Part shown: piece after piece, positions 52,241-61,540 of the stretch | Layout of the letters: each line of letters opens with the position of its first letter | How positions within the stretch are numbered: the first letter of the stretch is position 1 | Assembly (NCBI RefSeq): GCF_023016285.1 | Contig: NZ_CP095413.1 | Location: forward strand, 1,426,001-1,490,000 | Direction of reading: 5' to 3' | From: Muricauda sp. SCSIO 64092 | Lineage (GTDB): Bacteria; Bacteroidota; Bacteroidia; Flavobacteriales; Flavobacteriaceae | Length of the DNA stretch: 64,000 bases | Program-made: the position numbers and the translations under genes | The notes under the pieces: generated by a model | What the model was told of the DNA's origin: nothing | Databases searched by the model: none | What the model saw: the letters and a program-made list of their open reading frames with translations, nothing else

Positions 52241-53373
52241 TCCACCGCTGTTTTTGGACCACCCTCATCGAATACCTTGACCAGCATACCCGCGTAAGCA
52301 CCCACAACAGGCTTGGATACAATGGTCTCGCCTTCCGGCACGTTTTTGAGTACTACTTTTTTATCGGAAAAATAAACAGGCTTCACATCTATTAAATCCA
52401 AAATGGAGTCGCGAACCACAAAAATTTGGTCATTGTCCGTTAGTAGGGAACGATCGATCTGAATGGCATCCGTTTCATCCTTTGCACTAAGATTGGCTTC
52501 CAAATACTGCCCCTCCCTTAAATTATCGCCCCGCACTTCAATGAATGCGGTAATGGTTTGTGTTGCCTGGTCTACCTTACCATTTAACCGAATCACTTCC
52601 CCAGTGTAGGTTTGGGTTTTATTTAAATTGGTAAGTGTCACTTTTTTTCCCACGGCAAGGTAATCCGCATAGGTCTTGCTTACGGCCACCTCCAGTTCAT
52701 AGGTCCCTTTTTTGATGAATTCACCCAATCGTTGACCGGGCCTCACCAAAGTTCCTTCCGTTACCAATGCCTCGGTCAATATCCCGGAAAATGGGGCTCC
52801 GATCGAGTATTTGGAAAGACGTTGTTCCAAATTCTTTACATTGTAGTAGTCCCCGTAAATTCCACGTCCGGTAATAAAGTATTTTTCTTTCTCCGAAGTG
52901 ACCTTTGGCAATTCAGGTGTCGCTTTGTCCAAATCGAATTCCGCCAGATAGTTCTGCCACTTTGGGAAATGCTCCGGATAGTCCAGCTGTAAATCGGGCA
53001 TGATGGAAGTGAGTAAGTTATAGAAGTCGCTTTTGGCAGATTGCACACTAGCATAATATTCCGAAGCATCAATTCTGATCAATGTTTGTCCTGCCGTATA
53101 TTCCTGACCGGTCTTGAAGGGTTTACTCCCTTTTTTGAAAACCCCCTGGACCTCAGCAAAAAGTTCTACCCTATCCTTGGCCACTAAATTTCCATTGGCG
53201 GGAACTATAATGGGCACCGTACCATTGGTAATCGTATCAACAAACACTATTTTTACCACCTTTTGCGGTCTAGGTCTCCGGTCCTTTTTGCTATCGATAA
53301 TAGCTTTTGCTCCAAAAATGGCACCAACAATAATAAGGAGTCCCAGTACAACGGAGATAATTGTTCTTTGCAT
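52237..53373 (-). CDS. RND periplasmic adaptor (membrane fusion protein)
   Basis: Adaptor of 378 residues: N-terminal membrane anchor (TIISVVLGLLIIVGAIFGA), lipoyl/barrel-sandwich halves (VPANGNLVAKDRVELFAEVQGVF and SIGAPFSGILTEALVTEGTLVRPGQ), beta-barrel (VSKTYADYLAVGKKVTL) and membrane-proximal domain. It links the pump and TolC in the periplasm. ATG at 53373 is chosen over an in-frame start at 53397 inside the palindrome. First gene of the three-gene efflux operon. Confidence 0.93.
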   Translation of the reverse strand: MQRTIISVVLGLLIIVGAIFGAKAIIDSKKDRRPRPQKVVKIVFVDTITNGTVPIIVPANGNLVAKDRVELFAEVQGVFKKGSKPFKTGQEYTAGQTLIRIDASEYYASVQSAKSDFYNLLTSIMPDLQLDYPEHFPKWQNYLAEFDLDKATPELPKVTSEKEKYFITGRGIYGDYYNVKNLEQRLSKYSIGAPFSGILTEALVTEGTLVRPGQRLGEFIKKGTYELEVAVSKTYADYLAVGKKVTLTNLNKTQTYTGEVIRLNGKVDQATQTITAFIEVRGDNLREGQYLEANLSAKDETDAIQIDRSLLTDNDQIFVVRDSILDLIDVKPVYFSDKKVVLKNVPEGETIVSKPVVGAYAGMLVKVFDEGGPKTAVE

Positions 53374-53390
53374 AGTTGTAGCATTGGTAA

Positions 53391-53409
53391 GACACAAAAC
53401 TATTGTGTC
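53391..53409 (-). promoter_or_regulatory. Palindrome overlapping efflux-operon -7 box
   Basis: GACACAA-AACTA-TTGTGTC is a perfect 7+7 palindrome. On the minus strand it contains TAGTTTTG (53402-53395), a perfect -7 box. This is a good candidate operator for a repressor of the efflux operon; no regulator gene lies next to it. Confidence 0.5.
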
Positions 53410-53471
53410 CTTGGGCCGGGACAGGTTAAAAAATTCATAAATGTTTAAACAGAATAAAGAAAGTGTGAAAC

Positions 53472-53502
53472 AAAAAAAGGGGGATACACCTCTGCATCCC
53501 CC
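53472..53502 (-). terminator. Rho-independent terminator of LRR gene
   Basis: GGGGGAT (53479-53485) pairs with ATCCCCC (53496-53502); on the minus strand the stem is followed by seven T. It is 28 bp after the LRR stop. Confidence 0.88.
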
Positions 53503-53529
53503 GAACCAAACAAACTAAAGTATAACTAA

Positions 53530-54423
53530 CTACTCATTATTGTCATCATCTTCAAACTTGGTATCCGCCATGCGGGTACGTGTTTTTCGAAGATTAATTT
53601 CGTTATAAGGATTCAAGGTGGCATCATCGGTGTCAAAAACCAGAAAACGTTTTGTATCCATGTTCTTTAATCCAGTAAAGGATTCGAACCTATTGTTCTG
53701 TATTTGCAAAATCCTTAGGCTTGCCAATTGGGAAAACTCCACTGGAATTTCCCCTCCCAGTTGATTATTGGCCAATACCAGTTCCTTAAGCTGCCCCAGA
53801 TTTCCCAACTCCCCGGGTATTGTCCCTTCCAGGCCATTTTCAAATAATCCCAGCTTTTCCAATTTGGTAAGGTTGCCTATTGCTGTGGGAATAATGCCTT
53901 TTAAATTATTACTGGACAGGTTCAGTATTTTAAGGTTCTTCAATTCTCCAAAACCCTCCGGTATTGGTCCCGAAAGAAAATTATTGAACATGGAGAACTC
54001 TTCCAATTGCCCCAAGTTCCCAATAGCCTCGGGCAAAGCGCCCTTTATCCTATTCATTTCCAGTTTAAGGGTCCTGAGGTTTTCCAATTTTACAATATCC
54101 TTGGGCAATACCCCAGTTAGGTTGTTGAACGCCAAATTAAGGTGTTCCAAATATTTAAGGTTGCCCAAACTCTCCGGTAAGACCCCGTTAAGATTGTTAT
54201 TAAAAAGATTAATGGAAATGATATGGTTGTTCTTAACGGTTATCCCTTTCCATGAAGAAACAGGCCCGTTCAAATCCCAGGTCTGGGTCCATGAATCGCC
54301 ATTGGTCTGTTCGTAAATATCCAGTAAGGCCCTTCTTTCCGCTTTTGTAATTGTGGTCGTTGAGGCTAGTCCTACATGAACCGAAATCAAGAAAACCATT
54401 AAAATGGGCAAAAACGATTTCAT
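53530..54423 (-). CDS. Secreted plant-type leucine-rich-repeat protein
   Basis: The 297-residue protein has a signal peptide (about 1-20, ...SVHVGLAS). An N-terminal cap (RALLDIYEQTNGDSWTQTW, like plant LRRNT_2) precedes seven repeats of 24 residues with the plant-specific consensus NxLxGxIPxxIGNLxxL (about 75-245). A C-terminal tail ends in acidic residues (DDDNNE). It lacks an obvious T9SS C-terminal domain. It could act in protein or glycan binding in the periplasm. A monocistronic unit with its own terminator. Confidence 0.88.
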   Translation of the reverse strand: MKSFLPILMVFLISVHVGLASTTTITKAERRALLDIYEQTNGDSWTQTWDLNGPVSSWKGITVKNNHIISINLFNNNLNGVLPESLGNLKYLEHLNLAFNNLTGVLPKDIVKLENLRTLKLEMNRIKGALPEAIGNLGQLEEFSMFNNFLSGPIPEGFGELKNLKILNLSSNNLKGIIPTAIGNLTKLEKLGLFENGLEGTIPGELGNLGQLKELVLANNQLGGEIPVEFSQLASLRILQIQNNRFESFTGLKNMDTKRFLVFDTDDATLNPYNEINLRKTRTRMADTKFEDDDNNE

Positions 54424-54565
54424 ACTCGGATAATATTAGTAAGATTTACCCTACAAATTAAGCATTCGTGCTGAGAATGGGCAAATTACAGCACCGTAAA
54501 TTGCTGATTTTGTTGTGAATTTGATGCTAGGTGTGGTGTAGGTCTAAAAAATGGATGTCGTCATT

Positions 54566-56479
54566 TTATGTTTCCAACTCGTTTGACATCCTTTCCCACT
54601 CCTCCATAAGCCTGTTCAATTCCCCTTTCCTCTCATGGTATCTGTCAAAAAAACCAGGGTCTGCAACGGTTTGATCATATTCCATCAACAGTTTATGGTC
54701 CATATCGCCTATTTCCCGTTCCAGGGCGGTAATCTTTTTTTCCAGGGAACCCAATTTGTTTTTTAGCGATTTCAGTCGCTTTTGTTCCTGGTAATCGTTG
54801 GCAGTTTTGCCTTCGCTTTTCGCGCTTTCCTTTGGCGAATGTTGGGTTTTCTTTTCAATCGCCCTAAAATCCAACGCACTTCGCTGCTCAAGGTAATCAT
54901 CAATATCGCCAAGAAACTCTTTTACGTTTCCCTCCCTAAATTCATATACTTTTTCCGTTAGACCTTGAAGAAAGTCACGGTCATGGGACACCAAAATCAA
55001 TGTCCCTTCAAAATTGTTCAATGCCTGTTTCAGCACATTTTTGGATTTTATATCCAAATGATTGGTGGGTTCGTCCATGACCAATACATTAAAGGGCTGC
55101 AACAGTAGTTTGGCCAAGGCCAAACGGTTCCTTTCCCCTCCGGAGAGTACTTTTACCTGTTTGTCCACATCATCGCCCCTAAACAGGAAAGACCCTAAAA
55201 TATCCCGAACTTTTGTCCTATTTGTTTCATTGGCGGCATTCAACATAATGTCATGTACGGTTTTTTTCTCCTCCAGATAGTCCGCTTGGTTCTGGGCAAA
55301 ATAACCCAATTGGACATTATGGCCCAATTTAAGGGCTCCACTGTAATCCAGCTCCCCAACAATGATTTTGGCCAAAGTAGTTTTGCCTTGACCGTTCTGG
55401 CCAACAAATGCAATTTTGCTCCCACGTTCCACCATTACGTTGACGTCCTCAAAGACCAATTTTTCACCATAGCTCTTACCTATACCTTGCCCTTCAACCA
55501 CAACTTTCCCCGGTTGTACAGATACTGGAAAACGCACGTTCATGACCGTATTGTCCTCTTCGTCCACCTCAATACGTTCTATTTTATCCAGCTTTTTGAT
55601 CAGGGATTGGGCCATGGACGCCTTGCTTGACTTAGCCCTGAATTTTTCAATCAATCGTTCTGCCTGTTGAATTTCCCTTTCCTGGTTTTTTTGGGCATTC
55701 AACTGTTGCTCGCGCATCTCTTTGCGCAGCACCAAATAGGCTGAATACGGTTTGTTGTAATCATATATCCTTCCCAAGGAAATTTCAATGGTCCTATTGG
55801 TAACATTGTCCAGGAACATCTTGTCATGGGAAACGATGACCACCGCTCCCGGATAGGTTTTTAAGAATTGCTCCAACCAAATTATGGATTCAATATCCAG
55901 ATGGTTGGTAGGCTCATCCAAGAGCAAAACGTCATTGTTTTGGAGCAGTAACTTGGCCAATTCAATCCGCATTCGCCAACCTCCGGAAAAGGTGTCCGTT
56001 TGATTTTCAAAATCGGCCCTTTTAAATCCCAATCCCAAAAGCACTTTTTCCGTTTCACCCTGATAATTGTATCCCCCCAGAATTTCATAGCGATGTGTGA
56101 CCTCATTTAAATCAACCATCAACTGGTGATAGCCCTCACTTTCATAATCATCCCGAACCGCCAATTGTTCATTGATTTCCCCAAGCTGAAATTCGAGCTT
56201 TTTTAACGCTTTAAAAGCTTGATGGGCTTCTTCCAAAACCGTCCTGCCCCTTTCAAAATCGATATCCTGTTTTAGGAACCCTATTTTCACCTCCTTATCG
56301 GAAGCGATAACTCCGGAATCCCCTTTCATCTCTTTGGCAAGCAGTCGTAAAAGGGTGGATTTTCCCGCACCGTTCTTACCGATCAAACCCACTTTATCGC
56401 CCGGATTTAACTTAAAGGATATTTCTTCAAAAAGAAACTCACCACCAAAGGAGACACTAAGATTATGGATATTGAGCAT
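54566..56479 (-). CDS. ABC-F family ATPase
   Basis: The 637-residue soluble protein has two ABC domains and no membrane helices. Walker A motifs are GLIGKNGAGKSTLLR (first) and AFVGQNGQGKTTLAK (second), signatures FSGGWRMRIELA and LSGGERNRLALA, with a charged P-site linker between. A C-terminal coiled-coil (about 560-635) resembles Uup. ABC-F proteins act on ribosomes. Whether it is a translation factor or a resistance protein is open. ATG start; divergent from DUF983. Confidence 0.93.
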   Translation of the reverse strand: MLNIHNLSVSFGGEFLFEEISFKLNPGDKVGLIGKNGAGKSTLLRLLAKEMKGDSGVIASDKEVKIGFLKQDIDFERGRTVLEEAHQAFKALKKLEFQLGEINEQLAVRDDYESEGYHQLMVDLNEVTHRYEILGGYNYQGETEKVLLGLGFKRADFENQTDTFSGGWRMRIELAKLLLQNNDVLLLDEPTNHLDIESIIWLEQFLKTYPGAVVIVSHDKMFLDNVTNRTIEISLGRIYDYNKPYSAYLVLRKEMREQQLNAQKNQEREIQQAERLIEKFRAKSSKASMAQSLIKKLDKIERIEVDEEDNTVMNVRFPVSVQPGKVVVEGQGIGKSYGEKLVFEDVNVMVERGSKIAFVGQNGQGKTTLAKIIVGELDYSGALKLGHNVQLGYFAQNQADYLEEKKTVHDIMLNAANETNRTKVRDILGSFLFRGDDVDKQVKVLSGGERNRLALAKLLLQPFNVLVMDEPTNHLDIKSKNVLKQALNNFEGTLILVSHDRDFLQGLTEKVYEFREGNVKEFLGDIDDYLEQRSALDFRAIEKKTQHSPKESAKSEGKTANDYQEQKRLKSLKNKLGSLEKKITALEREIGDMDHKLLMEYDQTVADPGFFDRYHERKGELNRLMEEWERMSNELET

Positions 56480-56520
56480 AAATTGTAATTGAAGTTACAA
56501 AAGGGCCTAAAAGTTCTTTG

Positions 56521-56528
56521 TAATTTTG
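56521..56528 (+). promoter_or_regulatory. -7 box of the DUF983 gene
   Basis: TAATTTTG is a perfect TAnnTTTG box about 16 bp upstream of the ATG at 56545. No clear -33 TTG at the right spacing. Confidence 0.4.
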
Positions 56529-56544
56529 TAAAAAACTGTTGCAA

Positions 56545-56931
56545 ATGTTAAAAAAAGGCACAAAACTGTACAGTATTTTAACAGGAAGTTGTCCCAAATG
56601 CCATTCTGAGAGCATGTACGAAAATCCCAACCCGTACAATATCACACAGCTCTTTAAAATGAATGAACGATGTTCCCATTGTCACACCAAGTATAAGATC
56701 GAACCTTCATTTTTTTACGGTTCCATGTACGTGAGTTATGCCGTTGGCATTGCATTTGCGGTGGCGGCATTCGTCATCAGTTTTCTTTTTATTGGTACGG
56801 ATTTGAAAACGTCCTTTATTGCCATTGTATCCACCCTGGTCCTTTTTTTACCGGTAATCATTAGACTTTCCCGAAACATCTGGATCAATCTGTTTATGAA
56901 ATACGACAAAAATCTTGCGAAGGAAGCTTAG
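56545..56931 (+). CDS. DUF983 membrane protein with zinc ribbon
   Basis: The 128-residue protein has an N-terminal zinc ribbon (SCPKCHSES and CSHCHTKYKIEP) and two membrane helices (about 56-81 and 86-106). Function unknown; the family is common in Bacteroidota and alphaproteobacteria. ATG at 56545, with a TTG two codons upstream considered less likely. Ends 4 bp into the convergent FAD oxidoreductase gene. Confidence 0.9.
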   Translation: MLKKGTKLYSILTGSCPKCHSESMYENPNPYNITQLFKMNERCSHCHTKYKIEPSFFYGSMYVSYAVGIAFAVAAFVISFLFIGTDLKTSFIAIVSTLVLFLPVIIRLSRNIWINLFMKYDKNLAKEA

Positions 56932-57986
56932 CGCTTGTTCTGGAATTTGTCCTTAAAACGGTCAATGTCCATTTCTGCATTGATTTTGGCACCATTTTCC
57001 ACATGCCGAAACAGTTGCAATGCGGCGTAGGGAGCAATCAAAACCCCTCGGGATCCGAAGCCATTCAATACCAATAGGCTTTTGTGTTTTGGATGTGTCC
57101 CCACCAATGGCCTTCTATCGGTAACGGTTGGGCGAACGCCCGCAACGTGGTCCACGATCTCAAAATCACATTTTAGGAACGTCCTTAACTTCTCCAGAAG
57201 TTCCTTTTTGGCGTCCGCTGTCGGTGTATTGGTTTTATCCTTCCATTTATAGGTGGCCCCTATTCGATACAACTCTTGACCTAAGGGAATGATAAACACG
57301 GAAGACTTTACAACACTTTTCTCACGGAGCAGGGGGGCTTTTATGGTCAGCAGTTCCCCTTTGGTCCCATTTAAGGGAAGATAGTTGAAAAAAGGGTTCT
57401 TTTTTAATCCAAAGCCTTCTGCAAAAACGATTTTTTTTGCAGTGATTCCCTTGTATTCAATTTTGTCCGTACCAATGGACATCTGGTCAAAACTGAACTG
57501 TTCTTGATGTAAAAGGGATTTTTGGATCAAATAATCGGAATACCCATTAATAAGCTTAGCGGTATCGATCCTACCGGTGCTTTTTACTTCGCCCATACCA
57601 TGGGGCGCATCGATTTGGGCATTGTTGTTCCCAATAATTGTAGTCGCTAAAAAGGGTTTTAAGCTTATTCTATCCGCAGCTTCAAACCAGAGATTTTGTT
57701 CTTCCACGGAAGCAAACCTGCGATATACGGGAACTTTATAATCCAACTTTAGTTGGAGCTTTTTCTCCAGGTTTGCGTAAAAGGGTAATGCCAAATCCAT
57801 CTGTTCGGCGGCATTCCAGGCCAAAGTAAAGCGCTTTAGGATCACCGGATTATAAAGTCCCCCTGCCACTAGGGAGGCCCGCTCGGAATCATCCGAAACA
57901 ACAACAAAGGATTTCCCATTTTGCTCCAGTTGCTCGCAAAAGGAAATTCCGGCCAAACCCAGACCTACTATTACATAATCCAGCAT
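56928..57986 (-). CDS. FAD-dependent oxidoreductase (DAO family)
   Basis: The 352-residue protein has the DadA/ThiO layout: N-terminal dinucleotide motif DYVIVGLGLAGISFCEQL, FAD region KIVFAEGFG, and C-terminal GVRPTVTDRRPLVGTHP with GFGSRGVLIAPYAA. D-amino-acid or glycine-type substrates are likely for the family, but not determined. ATG at 57986 chosen because it places the Rossmann motif at residue 3; the upstream in-frame start at 58007 has no family support. Confidence 0.88.
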   Translation of the reverse strand: MLDYVIVGLGLAGISFCEQLEQNGKSFVVVSDDSERASLVAGGLYNPVILKRFTLAWNAAEQMDLALPFYANLEKKLQLKLDYKVPVYRRFASVEEQNLWFEAADRISLKPFLATTIIGNNNAQIDAPHGMGEVKSTGRIDTAKLINGYSDYLIQKSLLHQEQFSFDQMSIGTDKIEYKGITAKKIVFAEGFGLKKNPFFNYLPLNGTKGELLTIKAPLLREKSVVKSSVFIIPLGQELYRIGATYKWKDKTNTPTADAKKELLEKLRTFLKCDFEIVDHVAGVRPTVTDRRPLVGTHPKHKSLLVLNGFGSRGVLIAPYAALQLFRHVENGAKINAEMDIDRFKDKFQNKR

Positions 57987-58124
57987 GGGGCAAAAGTAGA
58001 AACTCAAATTGTCATTTCCGGCATAGACAGGAAATCCAATTGCAATTTTCCTATCTATAAAACAAATTGGGATGCTCCAACAATGGAGGTACCCTTAAAG
58101 AATAAACAGCATAGGTGGGAATAC

Positions 58125-58154
58125 AAAAACGTCCTGAATTTCTTCAGGACGTTT
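58125..58154. terminator. Bidirectional hairpin terminator after gldN
   Basis: AAACGTCCTGAA (58127-58138) and TTCAGGACGTTT (58143-58154) form a perfect 12-bp stem with a 4-nt loop and A/T tracts on both sides. It lies about 110 bp after the gldN stop. Further weak hairpins (58187-58207, 58220-58255) lie between. Confidence 0.75.
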
Positions 58155-58262
58155 GTTTGTAATGAATTGGAAATTATTCTGGTGTGGATTCCGAAATAAA
58201 TTCGGGATAATTCAGCCGTCAACTTTGCTTTCCTGTCTTACAGTCTTCAAAGTTGGGGTTCA

Positions 58263-59165
58263 TTAATATGCCCACATATCTTGTTCCCTATCCCGGACAC
58301 TTTCCTTAATTCGGTTGGCCTCCAAAAGTTGGAACAAGGCATTATCAAAAATGTAATCATTGATTTCACGGTCTCCGTGAACGTTATCCTCCTTATAGAT
58401 GACTCCATTGAATCGTCTTGCATTCAACAACATATCGAAGGAAATGGGCTGTGCCGAATTCCTGTTGTTGAAGACCTTGGAAGCATGTAGAATCTTCCTG
58501 GCACTTGGGTACCATACCCAGAACAATTCTACCTTGTTTTCACCGGGATCGACAGATTCGTCATCAATAAAGTTTACGTCTGGTGCTACCGGGGCTATCC
58601 CCAGCAAACGATATTTCAATTCCCCTTGACGTTTATCAAAATACCAGATACCCTTAATACGGTACTCCTCAATATCCGCTGCCGTAATATCCCTTTTATT
58701 GATGAATTCTTCAGAGATTTGCTCACCGGCATTCAATTGTTCGTACCCTAAATCCGTGGTATCCACTTTTTGTAACGTGGCCGTAAGGTCACCAAAATTT
58801 CGTTTTTCAGTGAAATAGGAATCGGTGTACACATCGGTCAATTTCCCATTCTGGATGTTCTTCATCAACACATGGTACAATGACCTCCGGTCCTTCCCAA
58901 TACCTATGGTATCCGTAGGATAATATAGTGGGAAGTTTACACGCTCATCCAGATCAATGGTTTCCCAGATGGTCTTGGACCATAGGATGTCCCTATCGTC
59001 CACATAGCCGTACTCCAATGGTTCATCATCATCGGCAGCTATTTGCGCTTCGGTCTTTTTCCCGACATCTTCCGGCTTTTTGGCATTTAAAATATTTGCC
59101 TGTGCCATTATGGAGATCGGTAAAAAACCTAGTGCAACAATTACAATTACATTTTTCCAATTCAT
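58263..59165 (-). CDS. gldN: Gliding motility/T9SS protein GldN
   Basis: Periplasmic 300-residue protein with signal peptide (VIVIVALGFLPISIMAQA). GldN forms, with lipoprotein GldK, the ring under the outer membrane of the type IX secretion machine. Recognisable features are DDRDILWSKTIWETIDLDERVNFPLYYP and WFPSARKILHASKVFN-like PSARKILHASKVFNNRNSA. ATG start, last of gldK-gldL-gldM-gldN and 10 bp after gldM. Full length for the family. Confidence 0.95.
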   Translation of the reverse strand: MNWKNVIVIVALGFLPISIMAQANILNAKKPEDVGKKTEAQIAADDDEPLEYGYVDDRDILWSKTIWETIDLDERVNFPLYYPTDTIGIGKDRRSLYHVLMKNIQNGKLTDVYTDSYFTEKRNFGDLTATLQKVDTTDLGYEQLNAGEQISEEFINKRDITAADIEEYRIKGIWYFDKRQGELKYRLLGIAPVAPDVNFIDDESVDPGENKVELFWVWYPSARKILHASKVFNNRNSAQPISFDMLLNARRFNGVIYKEDNVHGDREINDYIFDNALFQLLEANRIKESVRDREQDMWAY

Positions 59166-59175
59166 AATGCTATTC

Positions 59176-60756
59176 TTAGTTTGTCAATTCAACTACAACT
59201 GGAGATACTTTTTTCAACTTGTAGCTCTTGTTGTTTGTGATATACGCTTTGATGTCAAAAATCTGGACTGGATCACCACGTTTTGCCCTTTTCAAGGCAG
59301 ACTTGGCCCTGGCATCCAACTTATTACCATTTACACTTACCGTAGGCTGACCAGGTACTTTGAACTTAAATCCACTTACTGCCAGATTTAAATCAAAATC
59401 GAAGTCTTCCAACATGGAACCGATAGTGGCGATTTCCAAGTTTCTCCTCGGCATTTTTACGCTACCCGCCTCTCCACGGATCGTACCCGCAGGTCTGGGA
59501 ATATCCTTGATACGGAAGGTGGCAGGAGTGCTTATACGCTGCCCGTCCGGTAGTACACCAGATGCGTTGATGGTTACTTCACGTCCTGTCCCAGGGTTCA
59601 TGATGTATCTACTTCCACTTACAGATCTTAATCCAGGTGCTGAAGCTGATACTTTATTATCAGGAATACCAGGAATGGAAATGGTCATAGGATTGGCCAC
59701 ACCACGATACACTACATTCATTTTGTCAGCGGAAATAACAGCTGCATTTGGTTTATTGATAGTTGGAAACTTATTGTCCACATCAACTTCTATTTCCTTA
59801 CCATCTTGCATGAAATACAAGGTACCTGCAATTTGATGGTCTCCAGCACCGCCAGCACTGATTAGCATCTGTACGCCTCCGGCCTCCAAACGATAATCCC
59901 TTCCTTCCGTCAACTTTCTACCGTCCAAAGTCAGTTCGGCCTTAACGGGTGTGGAATTCTTATCGGTCTTGCTAATGATGATCTTACCGTCGTATTTCTC
60001 CCCACTATAAAATGCAGACTTGGATGCATGTAAGGAGGTGGCAAAATTCTTTAATGATACCGCAGCGGTCAAGTTACCTTCCAATAGCCCTTTCAATACC
60101 TCTTGCTCCGTAGCTTTGATATCGGCCTGCAATTGGGTAATCTTGGTCAGGGAGGCTACCAACGGGAAGCCCTCAAAATGGTAATTGATCCAATCTTGAC
60201 GGGTACCATCACGCTTCTCCACTTTTCCATCATTTTTCTTGCCATCTCCGGTGGCAAAACGTGTCTTAACGGACGCTTTGATATCCTCAAACTTCCCTTC
60301 TGGAAGTTCAGCAACTACCCCTTCACGATAGTTGTTGATCATATCCAGGAACCTTTGTCCTTCAGTTTTCAAGTTATCTCCCTTGAAGAACAGATTATCC
60401 AGGTAGTCCGATTTATCCATGACCACATAGTCTTTTGGATCTTCCAAATCTGCGGTCATTCCTTTTTTCAATCCTTCCAAATAGTTGTAATATTTGGTGG
60501 AGAGTTCCTTGACTTCCTGTGCATTTTTGTACAGCGTCCCATATTCTGCTTCATTTTCAGAAGCTTTGGTAGCTAAATTTTCAAAAAATGCAAGGTTGTT
60601 TTCGTCCGTTTTGGCGTTGGACTCTTCCAACTTTTCGTTCATTAGACCAAAAGCGGCAAGAACCTCCTTACTCATATTTAAGGCCAACATCGCAATGAAG
60701 ATCAAGTACATAAGGTTGATCATCTTTTGACGTGGTGTTTGTTTTCCTGATGCCAT
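59176..60756 (-). CDS. gldM: Gliding motility/T9SS motor protein GldM
   Basis: Protein of 526 residues: short cytoplasmic N-terminus (ASGKQTPRQKMINLMYLIFIAMLALNMSKEVL, single membrane helix about 13-33) and a large periplasmic part with a helical domain (about 40-215) and Ig-like domains. With GldL it forms the proton-driven motor of the T9SS. ATG start, 55 bp after gldL. All expected regions are intact. Confidence 0.96.
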   Translation of the reverse strand: MASGKQTPRQKMINLMYLIFIAMLALNMSKEVLAAFGLMNEKLEESNAKTDENNLAFFENLATKASENEAEYGTLYKNAQEVKELSTKYYNYLEGLKKGMTADLEDPKDYVVMDKSDYLDNLFFKGDNLKTEGQRFLDMINNYREGVVAELPEGKFEDIKASVKTRFATGDGKKNDGKVEKRDGTRQDWINYHFEGFPLVASLTKITQLQADIKATEQEVLKGLLEGNLTAAVSLKNFATSLHASKSAFYSGEKYDGKIIISKTDKNSTPVKAELTLDGRKLTEGRDYRLEAGGVQMLISAGGAGDHQIAGTLYFMQDGKEIEVDVDNKFPTINKPNAAVISADKMNVVYRGVANPMTISIPGIPDNKVSASAPGLRSVSGSRYIMNPGTGREVTINASGVLPDGQRISTPATFRIKDIPRPAGTIRGEAGSVKMPRRNLEIATIGSMLEDFDFDLNLAVSGFKFKVPGQPTVSVNGNKLDARAKSALKRAKRGDPVQIFDIKAYITNNKSYKLKKVSPVVVELTN

Positions 60757-60811
60757 TTTACTAATTAGATTTAATTAAATGTGATTAACGTTTGGTTTGT
60801 TTGGGGCCTAA

Positions 60812-61462
60812 TTAGTTTTTAGCCATCGCAGAAAGCATACCACCATATACTCCATTTAAGGAAGATAGGTTGGTCGCCAAGGATTCCATTTGCTCTTTAA
60901 GGGCACCTGCATTCTGTACCACTTCTTCGTTAATGGACGCCTGACGGCTAGCACTCTCCAATTGTACTTTGTACAAGCTGTTCAATGATTCCATTTGAGC
61001 AGCGGCATGGGACAACTCCTCTGAATACTTTTGGGTATTTTGGATTGCATCCGTAGTAGGGGCGATGTCTTTGGCCGCTCCCTCAAAACTTCTGATACTT
61101 TCACCCAAGCTGCTGAACAACTGGGAATCGATATTTGCTTCTTTCAACATCTCGTCCAATTTTCTGGAAAGCAATCCTTCAGCTTCTTTTGCTTGTTTCG
61201 CATCATTTTTGTTCCCTTTGGATTGACCATTGGACAATTCTGGGTATACCAAAGACCAATCGTATTCGTCATCCACAGGTTCAAATGCTGATATTGCAAA
61301 AATCAATGCTTCCGTAATAAGCCCTATTGCAAGAAGAAGTCCACCGTTAAGTGGTCCGAATTCCCAGTGAAGGATTTTAAACAATGCACCAATGATCACC
61401 ACCGATGCGCCCAGCCCGTAGGCCATGTTAAATAGTTTTTTTGTTGATTTTGACTGTGCCAT
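60812..61462 (-). CDS. gldL: Gliding motility/T9SS motor protein GldL
   Basis: The 216-residue inner membrane protein has two helices (about 12-32 and 38-60) and a cytoplasmic helical tail. TM2 carries E51 (TEALIFAISAFEP), at the position of the Glu implicated in proton flow in the GldLM motor. Family knowledge: five GldL surround two GldM. ATG start, 78 bp after gldK. Confidence 0.96.
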   Translation of the reverse strand: MAQSKSTKKLFNMAYGLGASVVIIGALFKILHWEFGPLNGGLLLAIGLITEALIFAISAFEPVDDEYDWSLVYPELSNGQSKGNKNDAKQAKEAEGLLSRKLDEMLKEANIDSQLFSSLGESIRSFEGAAKDIAPTTDAIQNTQKYSEELSHAAAQMESLNSLYKVQLESASRQASINEEVVQNAGALKEQMESLATNLSSLNGVYGGMLSAMAKN

Positions 61463-61540
61463 AATTTCAGTTTTAATTAAGTATATAAATAAGAATTGGT
61501 TACTGGATTCGTAATTAAATTCCTGTTATTCTTCACTATT

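Noticed and set aside
54510..54540. A fifth copy of the shared element upstream of the LRR gene (TTGTTGTGAA plus a 7/10 copy 21 bp away)
   Set aside because: The repeat period fits, but no -7-like box is found 27 bp downstream (the sequence there is GC-rich GCCCATTC on the minus strand) and the distance to the gene differs. It is left as a weak lead only.
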